This document shows, piece by piece, positions 44,745 to 53,596 of a stretch of 64,000 nt of DNA. The notes below the pieces were generated by a model that saw only the letters and a program-made list of their open reading frames with translations, was not told where the DNA came from and ran no database searches. Made by a program: the position numbers and the translations under genes. The DNA comes from JBDTMT01 sp033764095. GTDB taxonomy: Bacteria > Desulfobacterota > Binatia > HRBIN30 > CADEER01. The DNA lies in NCBI GenBank assembly GCA_033764095.1, contig JANRJF010000254.1, positions 1 through 64,000 of the forward strand, written 5' to 3'. How positions within the stretch are numbered: the stretch's first letter is position 1; each line of letters opens with the position of its first letter.

Positions 44745-44843
44745 GTCGGGCTCCTTCTGCCGCGGTGGGGGTGAGCTAGCAGACCGGTGGCGTGTTGCGG
44801 AATCGCTTCCCTCTTGTGCGCCGGCTCCGTAGGGTGCGGGCTC

Positions 44844-45947
44844 ATGCGCGGCGGGGCAGCGGCAGCGTGGCGGGGCGGTGTACGTCTCGCGGTGGGCAGT
44901 CTCGCGCTGCTCGCCCTCGGTCGCCCGCTGGCGGCGCAGCAGTTCGAGTTCCTGCCGCCGGTGCCGACGCGCAACTTCGCCCCGCTGCAGCTCATCTTCC
45001 TCAACCCGCCATTCGAGTCGGCTGCCGTCATGCCCGCCGGCGAGCTGGCGCTGCTGGTGCAGACCAGCGAGAGCAGTGTCATCGCCACCAGCCAGGGAAC
45101 GGTCGACGCGACGCTCAAGTTCGAGCAGAACTGGACCAACTTCGGCGCCCGCTACGCGCCCGCGGACCACTGGGAGGTCGGCCTCGATCTGCCGTTCATC
45201 TCCCGCTACGGCGGCTTCATGGATCCGGCGATCGACTGGGTCGAGGAACTGTTCGGGCTCAGCAACTCCGAGCGCAGCCTGTTTCCGAACAACACCTTCG
45301 GCGGCTACACCGTGTCGCGCAACGGTCAGATGGTGTTCGACGCCGGCGAGGAGAATTTCCAGCCCGGCGACCTGTCGCTGTCGACCAAGTACGAGCTGTC
45401 GCTGCCGCGCGAGTGGCCGCGTCTGGCGCTGCGCGGCGCCGTGAAGCTGCCGACCGGCAACGTCGGCGCCGCGCTCGGGAGCGGCAAGCCCGACTTCGGC
45501 CTCGGCGTCGCCGCCGACTATCTGCCGTGGGAGCGGCTGATGCTCTACGGCAACATGAACCTCGTGATTCCGGTCGGCCCGATCACCGACGCCTGCCTGA
45601 CGCTCGACCCGATGTTCACCCAGTCGTTCGCCGCGCACCTGGCGATCACCCGCGGCTTCGCCGCGATGCTGCATCAAGCGGTGTACACCAGCCCGTACCA
45701 CGCCGGCTCGCGCATCCTCGACGGCACCGTGGTCGAGCTCGGCCTCGGACTCGGCTACGCCTGGAACGAGCACTTCGGCACGCAGCTGATGGCGATCGAG
45801 AACGTCAGCGGCGTGCAGCAGTCGGCCGACTTCAGCCTGATGCTCGCGTTCAGTTGGAAGCCGTGGGCGTTGCCACGCGCGCTGCCCGAGGTCGGCCCGC
45901 CGCTGCCGCACACCGCGCTGCCGCCGGTCGGCGCGCCGGCGCCTTGA
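44844..45947 (+). CDS. DUF3187-family outer-membrane-like protein
   Basis: 367 residues from ATG 44844; a start 19 codons upstream is possible but would put residues before the signal peptide. After a signal sequence ending PLAAQQ comes the DUF3187 pattern: PVPTRNFAPLQLIFLNPPFESAAV, QTSESSVIATSQGTVDATLKFEQ, VGLDLPFISRYGGFMDPAIDWVEELFGL and SLFPNNTFGGYTV. Alternating hydrophobic strands suggest a beta-barrel in the outer membrane. Function of DUF3187 is unknown. Confidence 0.85.
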   Translation: MRGGAAAAWRGGVRLAVGSLALLALGRPLAAQQFEFLPPVPTRNFAPLQLIFLNPPFESAAVMPAGELALLVQTSESSVIATSQGTVDATLKFEQNWTNFGARYAPADHWEVGLDLPFISRYGGFMDPAIDWVEELFGLSNSERSLFPNNTFGGYTVSRNGQMVFDAGEENFQPGDLSLSTKYELSLPREWPRLALRGAVKLPTGNVGAALGSGKPDFGLGVAADYLPWERLMLYGNMNLVIPVGPITDACLTLDPMFTQSFAAHLAITRGFAAMLHQAVYTSPYHAGSRILDGTVVELGLGLGYAWNEHFGTQLMAIENVSGVQQSADFSLMLAFSWKPWALPRALPEVGPPLPHTALPPVGAPAP

Positions 45948-46001
45948 CCGCCTCGGCGAGCGCCGCGTAGGTAGGCCACTTCGCAAAGAAGGAGCTCGAG
46001 C

Positions 46002-46931
46002 GTGGGAGAGATGTTGCGCGGCAAGGTGGCCGTGGTCACTGGCGCCGGGCGCGGCATCGGGCGCGGGGTGGCGCTCGAGCTGGCCGACCAGGGCGCGCAG
46101 GTGGTGGTCAACGACTACGGCGTCGGCCTCGACGGCCGCGAGCCGAGCAGCGCGCCGGCCGAGGCGGTGGTGGCGGAGATCAACGCCGCCGGCGGCGAGG
46201 CGGTGGCGAACGCCAACTCGGTCGCCGAATGGGACAGCGCCAAGGCGATCATCGACCAGGCGCTGCGCGACTTCGGCCGGCTCGACATCGTCGTCACCTG
46301 CGCCGGCTTCCTGCGCGACCGCATGATCTTCAACATGGCGGAAGAAGAGTGGGACGCGGTGATCGGCGTGCACCTCAAGGGCACCTTCAACTGCGTGCGC
46401 CACGCCGCGCCGCTGTTCAAGGAACAGCGCGGCGGCCGCCTCATCACCTTCTCGTCCGGCGCCGGCATGTTCGGCAATCCCGGCCAGGCCAACTACGGCG
46501 CCGCCAAGGCGGGTATCAGCGGGCTGACCAAGGTGGTGGCGCGCGACCTCGGCCGCTACGGCGTCACCGCCAACAGTATCTGTCCCGTCGCGGCGACCCG
46601 CATGACGATGACCGAGGCGACGCTGAAGGCGCGCGAGATCCGCAAGCAGCAGGGCATCGTGCGCGAGGAATCCGCCTTGCGGCAATTGGAGAACCTGACG
46701 CCGGAGGACGTCGCGCCAATGGTCGCCTTCCTGGCCAGCGATTTCGCCGCCAATGTGAACGGCCAGATCTTCCTGTGCGCTGGCACCAGCTACTCGCTGC
46801 TGGCACTGCCGCGGGCGGAGAAGACGCTCTACAAGGAAGGGCGCTGGACGCTCGACGAGCTCGACGCGTTGGTGCCGCAGACGCTGGCCGAGGGGCTGAA
46901 GAACCCGGCCCCGCCGAAGCGGGAGGCCTGA
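46002..46931 (+). CDS. SDR, 3-hydroxyacyl-CoA dehydrogenase type (MFE2-like), copy 1
   Basis: 309 residues from a GTG 7 bp behind AAGGAG. TGAGRGIGRG (near 14-23), D39 in VVNDYGV, TCAGFLRDRMIFNM, catalytic serine in FSSGAG, Y164-K168 in NYGAAKAG. The pair 'G.LRDRMIFNMxEEEWDxVIxVHLKGTF' is the mark of the (3R)-hydroxyacyl-CoA dehydrogenase domain of peroxisomal-type multifunctional enzyme 2. A C-terminal extension of about 40 residues (YKEGRWTLDELDALVPQTL) is shared with the next gene. It likely oxidises (3R)-hydroxyacyl-CoA made by the MaoC hydratase at 47887. Confidence 0.88.
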   Translation: MGEMLRGKVAVVTGAGRGIGRGVALELADQGAQVVVNDYGVGLDGREPSSAPAEAVVAEINAAGGEAVANANSVAEWDSAKAIIDQALRDFGRLDIVVTCAGFLRDRMIFNMAEEEWDAVIGVHLKGTFNCVRHAAPLFKEQRGGRLITFSSGAGMFGNPGQANYGAAKAGISGLTKVVARDLGRYGVTANSICPVAATRMTMTEATLKAREIRKQQGIVREESALRQLENLTPEDVAPMVAFLASDFAANVNGQIFLCAGTSYSLLALPRAEKTLYKEGRWTLDELDALVPQTLAEGLKNPAPPKREA

Positions 46932-46937
46932 GGCGCC

Positions 46938-47876
46938 ATGGGCAATCGACTGCAGGGCAAGGTCGCGGTGGTGACCGGCGCCGGGCGCGGCATCGGCCAC
47001 GGCATCGCGGTGCTGATGGCGTCCGAAGGGGCCGCGGTGGTGATCAACGATCTTGGCGTCAGCCTCGACGGGCAGGGGCGCGACACCTCGGCTGCCGACG
47101 AGACGGTGGCGGAGATCAAGGCGGCCGGCGGGCGCGCCGTCGCCAACTACGACAGCGTCGCCGACTTCCGCGCCGCCGCGGGCATCATCGACACCGCGGT
47201 GCGCGAGTTCGGCCGCCTCGACATCCTGGTCAACAACGCCGGCATTCTGCGCGACCGCATGATCTTCAACATGAGCGAGGACGACTTCGATTCCGTCATC
47301 GCCGTGCACCTGAAGGGCACCTTCAACTGCAGCCGCCACGCCGCGGTGCGCATGCGCGAGCAGAAGGGCGGCCGCATCATCAGCATGTCGTCGACCTCGG
47401 GTCTGTATGGCAATCCCGGCCAGGCCAACTACGGCGCCGCCAAGGATGGGATCGCCGGTTTCACCCGCGTCATCTCGCGCGACCTGGGCCGCTACGGCAT
47501 CACCGTCAACGCCATCGCGCCGGCGGCGGCGACGCGCATGACCGCCTCGGTCGGCGATGCGGCGCGCGCGGCCCGGCAGAAGGCCGGCATCGCCAGCATG
47601 GGCGCCGAGGCGCGCACCCTGCTGCCGCGGCCGCAACGCGAGCCGGACGACGTGGCGCCGTTCGCCACCTATCTGGCGAGCGACGCGGCGGCCGACATCA
47701 ACGGCCAAGTGTTCGTGGTCATGGGCGGCATCATCTCGCTGACCAACTACCCGGCGCCGGTGCGCACCATCACCAAGCCGACGCGCTGGCGGCCCGAGGA
47801 GATCGCGGCGCTGTTTCCGTCGACGCTGGGGATGGATCTGCTCAATCCGGCGCCGCCGCAGCCGCCCAAGGCGTGA
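46938..47876 (+). CDS. SDR, 3-hydroxyacyl-CoA dehydrogenase type (MFE2-like), copy 2
   Basis: 312 residues, 6 bp behind copy 1 and clearly a tandem duplicate: KVAVVTGAGRGIGHGIAV, VINDLGVSLDG, NNAGILRDRMIFNMSEDDF, MSSTSGLYGNPGQ and NYGAAKDG, plus the same C-terminal extension (RWRPEEIAALFPSTLG). It keeps the full S-Y-K catalytic set and NNAG where copy 1 has TCAG. Two adjacent dehydrogenases may handle different chain lengths or stereochemistry, or form a heteromer. The MaoC gene follows 10 bp later. Confidence 0.88.
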   Translation: MGNRLQGKVAVVTGAGRGIGHGIAVLMASEGAAVVINDLGVSLDGQGRDTSAADETVAEIKAAGGRAVANYDSVADFRAAAGIIDTAVREFGRLDILVNNAGILRDRMIFNMSEDDFDSVIAVHLKGTFNCSRHAAVRMREQKGGRIISMSSTSGLYGNPGQANYGAAKDGIAGFTRVISRDLGRYGITVNAIAPAAATRMTASVGDAARAARQKAGIASMGAEARTLLPRPQREPDDVAPFATYLASDAAADINGQVFVVMGGIISLTNYPAPVRTITKPTRWRPEEIAALFPSTLGMDLLNPAPPQPPKA

Positions 47877-47886
47877 GGCGACGGCA

Positions 47887-48348
47887 ATGGCGATGCCGCA
47901 CGTCTGGGGGCGCTATTTCGACGACTTCACCGTCGGCGAGGTGATCGAGCACTGGCCGGGTCGCACCATCCGCGAAGCGGACGACACCTGGTTCACGCTG
48001 CTGACCATGAACACCAACCCGATCCACTTCGACGACCACTTCGCCAGCCAATCGCAGCACGGTCGGTGCCTGGTGAACGGCACGCTGGTGTTCGCCGTCG
48101 TCGTCGGCATGTCGGTGCGCGACATCAGCCAGACGGCGATCGCCAACCTGGAGTACGAGTTCGTCCGCCACCTCGGTCCGACCTTTCACGGCGACACGCT
48201 CTACGCGTCCTCGGAGATCCTCGAGAAGACCGAGTCGTCGAAAGGCGACCGCGGCGTGCTCTACGTCGAGACGCGGGGCCGCAACCAGCGCGACGAGCCG
48301 ATCATGTCGCTGCGCCGCCGCGTCCTGCTGCCGCGCCGCTCGGCCTGA
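47887..48348 (+). CDS. MaoC-like (R)-enoyl-CoA hydratase
   Basis: 153 residues from ATG 47887. Hot-dog fold with FDDFTVGEVIEHWPGRTIREAD and the catalytic MNTNPIHFDDHFA (D and H of the hydratase-2 motif), then GTLVFAVVVGMSV. Such proteins hydrate trans-2-enoyl-CoA to (3R)-hydroxyacyl-CoA, the substrate of the two SDRs upstream. Together the three genes cover the activities of multifunctional enzyme 2. The stop lies one base from the end of the convergent acyl-CoA synthetase gene. Confidence 0.88.
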   Translation: MAMPHVWGRYFDDFTVGEVIEHWPGRTIREADDTWFTLLTMNTNPIHFDDHFASQSQHGRCLVNGTLVFAVVVGMSVRDISQTAIANLEYEFVRHLGPTFHGDTLYASSEILEKTESSKGDRGVLYVETRGRNQRDEPIMSLRRRVLLPRRSA

Positions 48349-48349
48349 G

Positions 48350-49957
48350 CTACTCGGCTGGGTCGCTGTCGCCGACCATCTCGGCGGCGGCGGCGCGCAG
48401 GCGCTGGCGGTCGACCTTGCCGCTGCCCAGCGTCGGCAACTCGGCCTCGGCGACGAAGAAGACGTGGCGCGGCACCTTGTAGGTGGCCAGGCTGGCGCGA
48501 CAGTGTGCCTGCAGGTCGCTGGCCGAGCAGGTCGGATCGCGCCGCACGATGAACGCGCCGACATTCTCGCCGCGCGTCGGGTGCGGCACCGGCACGACGT
48601 GCGCGACCTTCACCGCCGGGTGTCGCAGCAGCGTCGCCTCGACCTCGGCGGCGGCGACGTTGACGCCGGCGGTCTTGATCACGTCCTTCAGCCGCCCGAC
48701 GAAGTGCAGCCAGCCGCGCGCGTCGAGCCGGCCGCAGTCGCCGGTGTGGAAGTAGCCCTCGGCGTCGAAACAGTCGCGCGCCTCGCACCGGTAGTAGGTG
48801 CGCATCAGGCTGGCGCCGCGCACGGCGATCTCGCCCTCGCTGCCGACCGGCAGTGGCTGGTTGGTGTCGGGGTCGACGATGCGCAGATCGAGGCCCGGCA
48901 TCGGGCGGCCGTGCGCGCCGGCGCGGTCGGCGGCGGCGTCGTCCCAGCGTGCGCAGGCCGCCATCGGCCCGGTTTCGGTCATGCCCCACGCGCCGACCGC
49001 CTGGTGGTCGGGCTGGAACAGCGCCGCGGCCCACTTGGTATTGGCGCCCGGCCCCTTGCGCAGCTGCAGACGCTGGCGGTCGAAGTGCGGGTGACGCAGC
49101 AGCGCCTCGGCCTGGTGCGGCCAGGCGAACAGCGTCGTGGCGCGATGGCGCTCGAGCAGGGCGAGCGTCTCCTCGGCGTCGAACACCTCCTGCAGCAGCA
49201 CGCTGGCACCGCGCGTCAGCGTCGCCAGCGTCACGCCGACCAGCCCGCCGTTGAAGAACAGCGGCAGGTAGCCGTACGTCACGTCGTCGGCGTCGAGGCC
49301 GAGCCGCTCGGCGACGTTGTCGGCGCCGGCCAGCATGCTGGCGTGCGTGTGCACGACGCCCTTCGGGGCAGCCGTGCTGCCCGAGGTGAAGAAGATCGCC
49401 GCGTCGTCGGTCGGCGCCACCGCGTCGAGTGCCGCGACGCTCCACGGCGTCGAGCCCGGCTCGCCGCGGGCCAGGAAGTCCTCCCAGGCCAGCACCGCGC
49501 GCGGCAGGTCGTCGCCGTCGCAGATGACGCGCCGCAGGGCGGGCAGCGCCGCGCTGCGTAGCGCAGCGCCCGCCTGGTGCGTCAGCTCGGGGCACAGCTC
49601 GACCAGCATCGTCAGGTAGTGGTTGCGCAGGAAGCGGCCGACGGTGATCAGCACGGTGACGTCGGCGTGCAGCAACGCATGATGCAGTTCGGGTCCGCGA
49701 TAGAGCGTGTTGAGCGGCACGACGATCGCGCCCAGCCGCCAGGCGCCGAAGGCGCAGCGCAACCAGTCGGGGCGGTTGGGCATCAGGATGCCGACACGCG
49801 TGCCCTTGCCGACGCCGAGGGCGGCGAGCGCCGCGGCGACGCGGCGCGCGTCGGCGGCGAGGTCGGCAAAGGACAGCAGGCTGTCGCCGCTGCGCAGCGC
49901 TGGACGACTGCCGTGTGTCGCGGCGAGGGCTTTCAGCCGGTGGCCGATGGTCGGCAT
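48350..49957 (-). CDS. Acyl-CoA synthetase (AMP-binding ligase)
   Basis: 535 residues from ATG 49957. Phosphate loop FFTSGSTAAPKGVVHTH (near 178-194), GMTETGP, GYFHTGDCGRLDARGWLHFVGR, hinge KDVIKTAGVNVAAAEVEA and C-terminal lysine in LPTLGSGKVDRQRL make a complete ANL ligase. The hinge has AGVN in place of GGEN. It could load the substrate for the convergent SDR-SDR-MaoC set. It is divergent from the glycosyltransferase at 50047 across 89 bp that includes the short palindrome CAACGCGTTG. Confidence 0.88.
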   Translation of the reverse strand: MPTIGHRLKALAATHGSRPALRSGDSLLSFADLAADARRVAAALAALGVGKGTRVGILMPNRPDWLRCAFGAWRLGAIVVPLNTLYRGPELHHALLHADVTVLITVGRFLRNHYLTMLVELCPELTHQAGAALRSAALPALRRVICDGDDLPRAVLAWEDFLARGEPGSTPWSVAALDAVAPTDDAAIFFTSGSTAAPKGVVHTHASMLAGADNVAERLGLDADDVTYGYLPLFFNGGLVGVTLATLTRGASVLLQEVFDAEETLALLERHRATTLFAWPHQAEALLRHPHFDRQRLQLRKGPGANTKWAAALFQPDHQAVGAWGMTETGPMAACARWDDAAADRAGAHGRPMPGLDLRIVDPDTNQPLPVGSEGEIAVRGASLMRTYYRCEARDCFDAEGYFHTGDCGRLDARGWLHFVGRLKDVIKTAGVNVAAAEVEATLLRHPAVKVAHVVPVPHPTRGENVGAFIVRRDPTCSASDLQAHCRASLATYKVPRHVFFVAEAELPTLGSGKVDRQRLRAAAAEMVGDSDPAE

Positions 49958-50046
49958 CTGCGCTCCGGTTATCGCCGGGCCAGCGGGAAGGCAACGCGTT
50001 GGCCGCCGCCCGGCCACCTCGCTAGAAGCGGCACGGAGGCAGCGTC

Positions 50047-52329
50047 GTGTCGGAAGCATCCCCCGCGCCGGGCGGCGCACCCAGACCGCGCGTCGGCGCG
50101 GTCGCGCTGCTGGCGCTGGCCCTGGCCTGTGGCGCGGTCGGCCAGTGGCACTTCGAGAGTGCGCAACCGTGGCGCGTGCAGCAGTGGGAGCGCTTCGTCG
50201 CGCAGCGCACGGCGGGGGTGATCTGGTATGGCGCGATGGCGATCGCCGCCGCGCTGTTCGTCTGGCGGGCGCGCGACTGGCCGCCGCCGGTGGCCGGCCG
50301 CCGTCTGCGCTGGGCGGCGGGGACCGCGCTGCTGCTGCTCGTCGTCGCCGCCGGCTGGCTGCGTTTCCATCGCCTGCACGAGCTGCCCCCGGGGCTCTGG
50401 GTGGACGAGGCGCTGAACGGCGTCCAGGCGGTACAGATCGCCGCCAGCGGTCGGCCGCTGGCGGCGTTGCCGCCCGAGGACCTGCGCACCGGGTTGGGGG
50501 CCGGCTTCGTCGACCTCGCCGGCCTCGCCTTCGCGCTGTTCGACTTCGATGACGGTCCCTGGGGCGTTCGCGCCGTCGCGGCGGTGATCGGCATCGCCGC
50601 GGTCGCCGCCGCCAGCGCGCTCGCCTGGGTGTGGTTCGGGCCGCTGGCCGCGCTCGCTGCCGGCGGATGGCTGACGATCTCGCAGTGGCACCTCAACTAC
50701 TCGCGTTGGGGCGAGATGCCGCTGATGTCATCGCTGGTCGAGACGCTGATCGCGCTCGGCGTCACCGTCGCCCTGCGGGCGCGCGGCCGGCGCGCCTGGG
50801 CGGCATGGCTGTTCGCCGGCGTCATGACCGGTCTCGGCGTCTACACCTACCAGACCTTCCGACTCTTCATCGTCCTCGCCGGCGGCGCCGCCGGGTTGTG
50901 TGCATGGCGCCGGCGCGCCGTGTTGGTGCCGCATCGGCGGCCGCTGTTGGCGGCCCTGCTGCTGGCGGCGGTGGTGACACTGCCGATGCTGCGCTACGCG
51001 CTCAGCGCGCCGGAGCAGTTCGGCGAGCGCGCCATGGGCACGCTGATCCTCGGGCGCGAGGACTGGCGCGCGCAGCTCGCCGATTCACTGCCGCGCTCAT
51101 TGCTCGCCTTCCAACTGGTCGGCGACGACAATCCGCGCCACAACCTGCCTTTCGCACCGTTGCTGACGCCGATCCCGGCGGTGCTGGCGGGGCTCGGCTT
51201 GGCGCTCTGCCTGGCGCGCGCGCGGCATCCGCCGTGCGGCGCGACCGCGCTCTGGTTCGCCATCGCGCTGGTGCCTGCCGTCATCACGCTGGAGGCGCCG
51301 CATGCCTCGCGCCTGCTCGACGCGATCGTGCCGCTGGCCCTGATGATCGGCGTCGCCGTGCAGGCGCTGATCGCCGCGCTGCAGGTCCTGTTGCCGGCCC
51401 GCCTGGCGGCGCCCGCCGCGTTCGCCGCGGCCGGCCTGGCCGCGGCGCTGACCGCGCGCGCCGAATGGCACCAGTATTTTGTCGCGCGCGAAGCCCTGCC
51501 GGCGTTCACCGACGCGTTCTTTCCCTACGAGTCGGCGCCGGGCCGCTATCTCGCGCGCCATGCGCCGGACGCGACCGTGTACCTCGACCCGGTCACCTAC
51601 TGGCAGCCGGCGACCTTCTTCGTCGCACATCGCTATCTCGAGACGCGGCCCAACGACGTGCGTGAGCTGTTCCTGGCGCACGACTTCCCGCCGCGCGCGC
51701 CGCTGACCCGCGACGCGCTCTATCTGCTGCCGCGGCCCTACGCGACGTTCGCCGCGGTGCTCGAGTCGCTGTCGCCCGACACCGCCTGCGAGACCGTCCG
51801 CGATCGCTTCGCGCGCGTCGACATGATCGCCTGTCGCGTGCCGCGCGACGCGATGAACGACGCCATCGCGCGCGGGTGGCGTCCGCCCTACGGCCTGCGC
51901 GGGCGCTTCTACCGCGGCGGCGAGAACGGCGCGCTGCTCGCCGAGACGCCGTTGCCCTATGCGCTGGCCGAGTATTCGCTCGATCGACCGCCGGTCGGTC
52001 ACTTCGATCTCGCCGTGTGGGAGGGCACCATCGACCTGCCGGTCGACGGCGAGTACTTCTTCCGCCTCAACCCCGACACGACGACGCTGGAGATCGACGG
52101 CCAGCGCATCCTGTCGCACCACGGCGACGCCGCGTTCGGCGGCGCCAACGAGGGCCGCGCCCGGCTGCGCGCCGGGCGCCGGCCGATCCGCATCACGCTG
52201 GCGCCGGGAACCGGCGGTCCGAACTTTCTCTGGTTCTACTGGCAGCCGCCCGGCGGCGAGGGCGATTGGGTGCCTGCCACCGTGTTGCGGCCGGCGGCGG
52301 ACCGGTCGGCAGCCTCGCCTCCGTCTTGA
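50047..52329 (+). CDS. GT-C membrane glycosyltransferase with C-terminal PA14-like domain
   Basis: 760 residues from a GTG at 50047. Residues 15-470 hold about 11-12 membrane helices, with the PMT/ArnT-type acidic motif WVDEALNG (118-125) in the first periplasmic loop, where GT-C enzymes bind the lipid-linked donor. The C-terminal 150 residues form a PA14-like beta-sandwich: GLRGRFYRGG, WEGTIDLPVDGEYFFRLN, TTLEIDGQRI, GRARLRAGRRPIRITL, WQPPGGEGDWVPATVLRP. PA14 domains bind carbohydrates. The enzyme probably transfers a sugar to protein or lipid on the periplasmic face, with the PA14 part recognising glycan. Confidence 0.78.
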   Translation: MSEASPAPGGAPRPRVGAVALLALALACGAVGQWHFESAQPWRVQQWERFVAQRTAGVIWYGAMAIAAALFVWRARDWPPPVAGRRLRWAAGTALLLLVVAAGWLRFHRLHELPPGLWVDEALNGVQAVQIAASGRPLAALPPEDLRTGLGAGFVDLAGLAFALFDFDDGPWGVRAVAAVIGIAAVAAASALAWVWFGPLAALAAGGWLTISQWHLNYSRWGEMPLMSSLVETLIALGVTVALRARGRRAWAAWLFAGVMTGLGVYTYQTFRLFIVLAGGAAGLCAWRRRAVLVPHRRPLLAALLLAAVVTLPMLRYALSAPEQFGERAMGTLILGREDWRAQLADSLPRSLLAFQLVGDDNPRHNLPFAPLLTPIPAVLAGLGLALCLARARHPPCGATALWFAIALVPAVITLEAPHASRLLDAIVPLALMIGVAVQALIAALQVLLPARLAAPAAFAAAGLAAALTARAEWHQYFVAREALPAFTDAFFPYESAPGRYLARHAPDATVYLDPVTYWQPATFFVAHRYLETRPNDVRELFLAHDFPPRAPLTRDALYLLPRPYATFAAVLESLSPDTACETVRDRFARVDMIACRVPRDAMNDAIARGWRPPYGLRGRFYRGGENGALLAETPLPYALAEYSLDRPPVGHFDLAVWEGTIDLPVDGEYFFRLNPDTTTLEIDGQRILSHHGDAAFGGANEGRARLRAGRRPIRITLAPGTGGPNFLWFYWQPPGGEGDWVPATVLRPAADRSAASPPS

Positions 52330-52360
52330 AGGGGTGCACCGACGCCGCTAGCGTGTCGTC

Positions 52361-53596
52361 ATGGTCTGGTTGGCTCGCACGCGCGCTGCGGCGGTGCGCG
52401 TGTTCTTTCTCGCCTTCTTTCGTTTGCTGATCGCCGCTGCCAGCGCGGCGCAGTGGGCGGTGCTGGCGTGGGTCGCGGTGGTCGGGCTCGGCGCCGCCAT
52501 CGGCTGGCCGCTCCACCTGCTCGGCATCGCCGCCTTCTATGCGATCAATCGCATGCTGACGCGTCCCGGCCGGCGGCCGAGCGGGGCGGGGATGCGGCTC
52601 TACACCGCGACCGCCTTCGTCTCCCTGTTCTGCGCGCTGTTCCTGCTCGTCACCTGGGTTGCGTTCGGAATCGCCGACGGCGTCCTCGGGGTCCTCGCCG
52701 CGCAGGCGGTCGGGTCGGCCGGGCAGGGGGCGGTCGCGGCCGGGACGGGCGGCGCCTTTCGCTGGGTGGCGTCGTCCGGCATGGCGGCGATCGGCTTGGT
52801 GATGGGCTACGGGTACCTCTTCGGGCAGCACGAATTGCGCGTCACGCGCACCGAAGTGCCGGTCAGCGGGTTGGCCCGGCCGCTGCGCGTCGCCCAGATC
52901 AGCGACATCCATGTCGGCCAGAACCTCAGCCACGCGCAATTGACCACGTTCGTCGCGGCGGTGAACGCGACCTTGCCCGACCTGATCTGCATCACCGGCG
53001 ACATCGCCGACTCGCCGCTCGCCGATCTCGACGGGTTCTTCCCGCTGCTGGCGCGGCTCGAGGCGCGGCACGGCGTGCTCGCCATCCTGGGCAACCACGA
53101 CCACGCCGCCGGCGCCGACCGCGTCGCCGCGGCGCTGCGACGCTGGACGCCGTTCACGGTGCTGCGCGACGACGCGGTGACCCTCGCCATCGAGGATGCG
53201 CGTTTGCACGTCATCGGCCTCGACGACCGCGGGCGCGACTGGGCGCGCGGCCTGCGCGCCGACGTCCACCTCGAACGCCTGCTGGCGGCGGCCCCGGACG
53301 ACGTGCCGCGGCTCTTGCTGTCGCATCGCCCCGACATCTTCCCGCAGGCGGCGAGCGGCGACGTGGTGCTGACGCTTGCCGGGCACACGCACGGCGGCCA
53401 GCTCGCCGTGCCCTGGTTTGGCGGGCGGCGGCGCAATCTCGCCGAGTTCATCACCCGTTTCGATCGCGGCCTCTACCGTGACGGCGCCGCGCACCTCTAC
53501 GTCAACGCCGGCCTCGGCGTCACCGGCCAGCGTATCCGCCTGTGGACGCCGCGCGAGATCAGCCTGTTCGAGCTGGCGCCGGCATCCAGCGCCTGA
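52361..53596 (+). CDS. Membrane-anchored calcineurin-like metallophosphoesterase
   Basis: 411 residues from ATG 52361. Three or four N-terminal membrane helices (about 10-165) are followed by a YkuE-type phosphoesterase domain: ISDIHVGQNLS, LICITGDIADSP, GNHDHAAG, LLLSHRPDIFPQA and LAGHTHGGQ are the dimetal ligands. The active site should face outward or periplasmically. Related proteins have been proposed to act on UDP-diacylglucosamine-like lipids or phospholipids. Its last 38 bp overlap the end of the convergent DprA-like gene. Confidence 0.88.
   Translation: MVWLARTRAAAVRVFFLAFFRLLIAAASAAQWAVLAWVAVVGLGAAIGWPLHLLGIAAFYAINRMLTRPGRRPSGAGMRLYTATAFVSLFCALFLLVTWVAFGIADGVLGVLAAQAVGSAGQGAVAAGTGGAFRWVASSGMAAIGLVMGYGYLFGQHELRVTRTEVPVSGLARPLRVAQISDIHVGQNLSHAQLTTFVAAVNATLPDLICITGDIADSPLADLDGFFPLLARLEARHGVLAILGNHDHAAGADRVAAALRRWTPFTVLRDDAVTLAIEDARLHVIGLDDRGRDWARGLRADVHLERLLAAAPDDVPRLLLSHRPDIFPQAASGDVVLTLAGHTHGGQLAVPWFGGRRRNLAEFITRFDRGLYRDGAAHLYVNAGLGVTGQRIRLWTPREISLFELAPASSA

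Noticed and set aside
44745..47708. Upstream continuation of the yciI frame into a roughly 1000-residue minus-strand open frame
   Set aside because: Only the last 91 residues are YciI-like. The rest is antisense to the DUF3187 and SDR genes and is His/Arg/Ala-rich noise from high GC.
49992..50001. CAACGCGTTG as a fourth copy of the acyl-CoA operator
   Set aside because: The half-sites lack the CAAACG core and the spacing differs; a 10-bp palindrome can arise by chance at this GC content.
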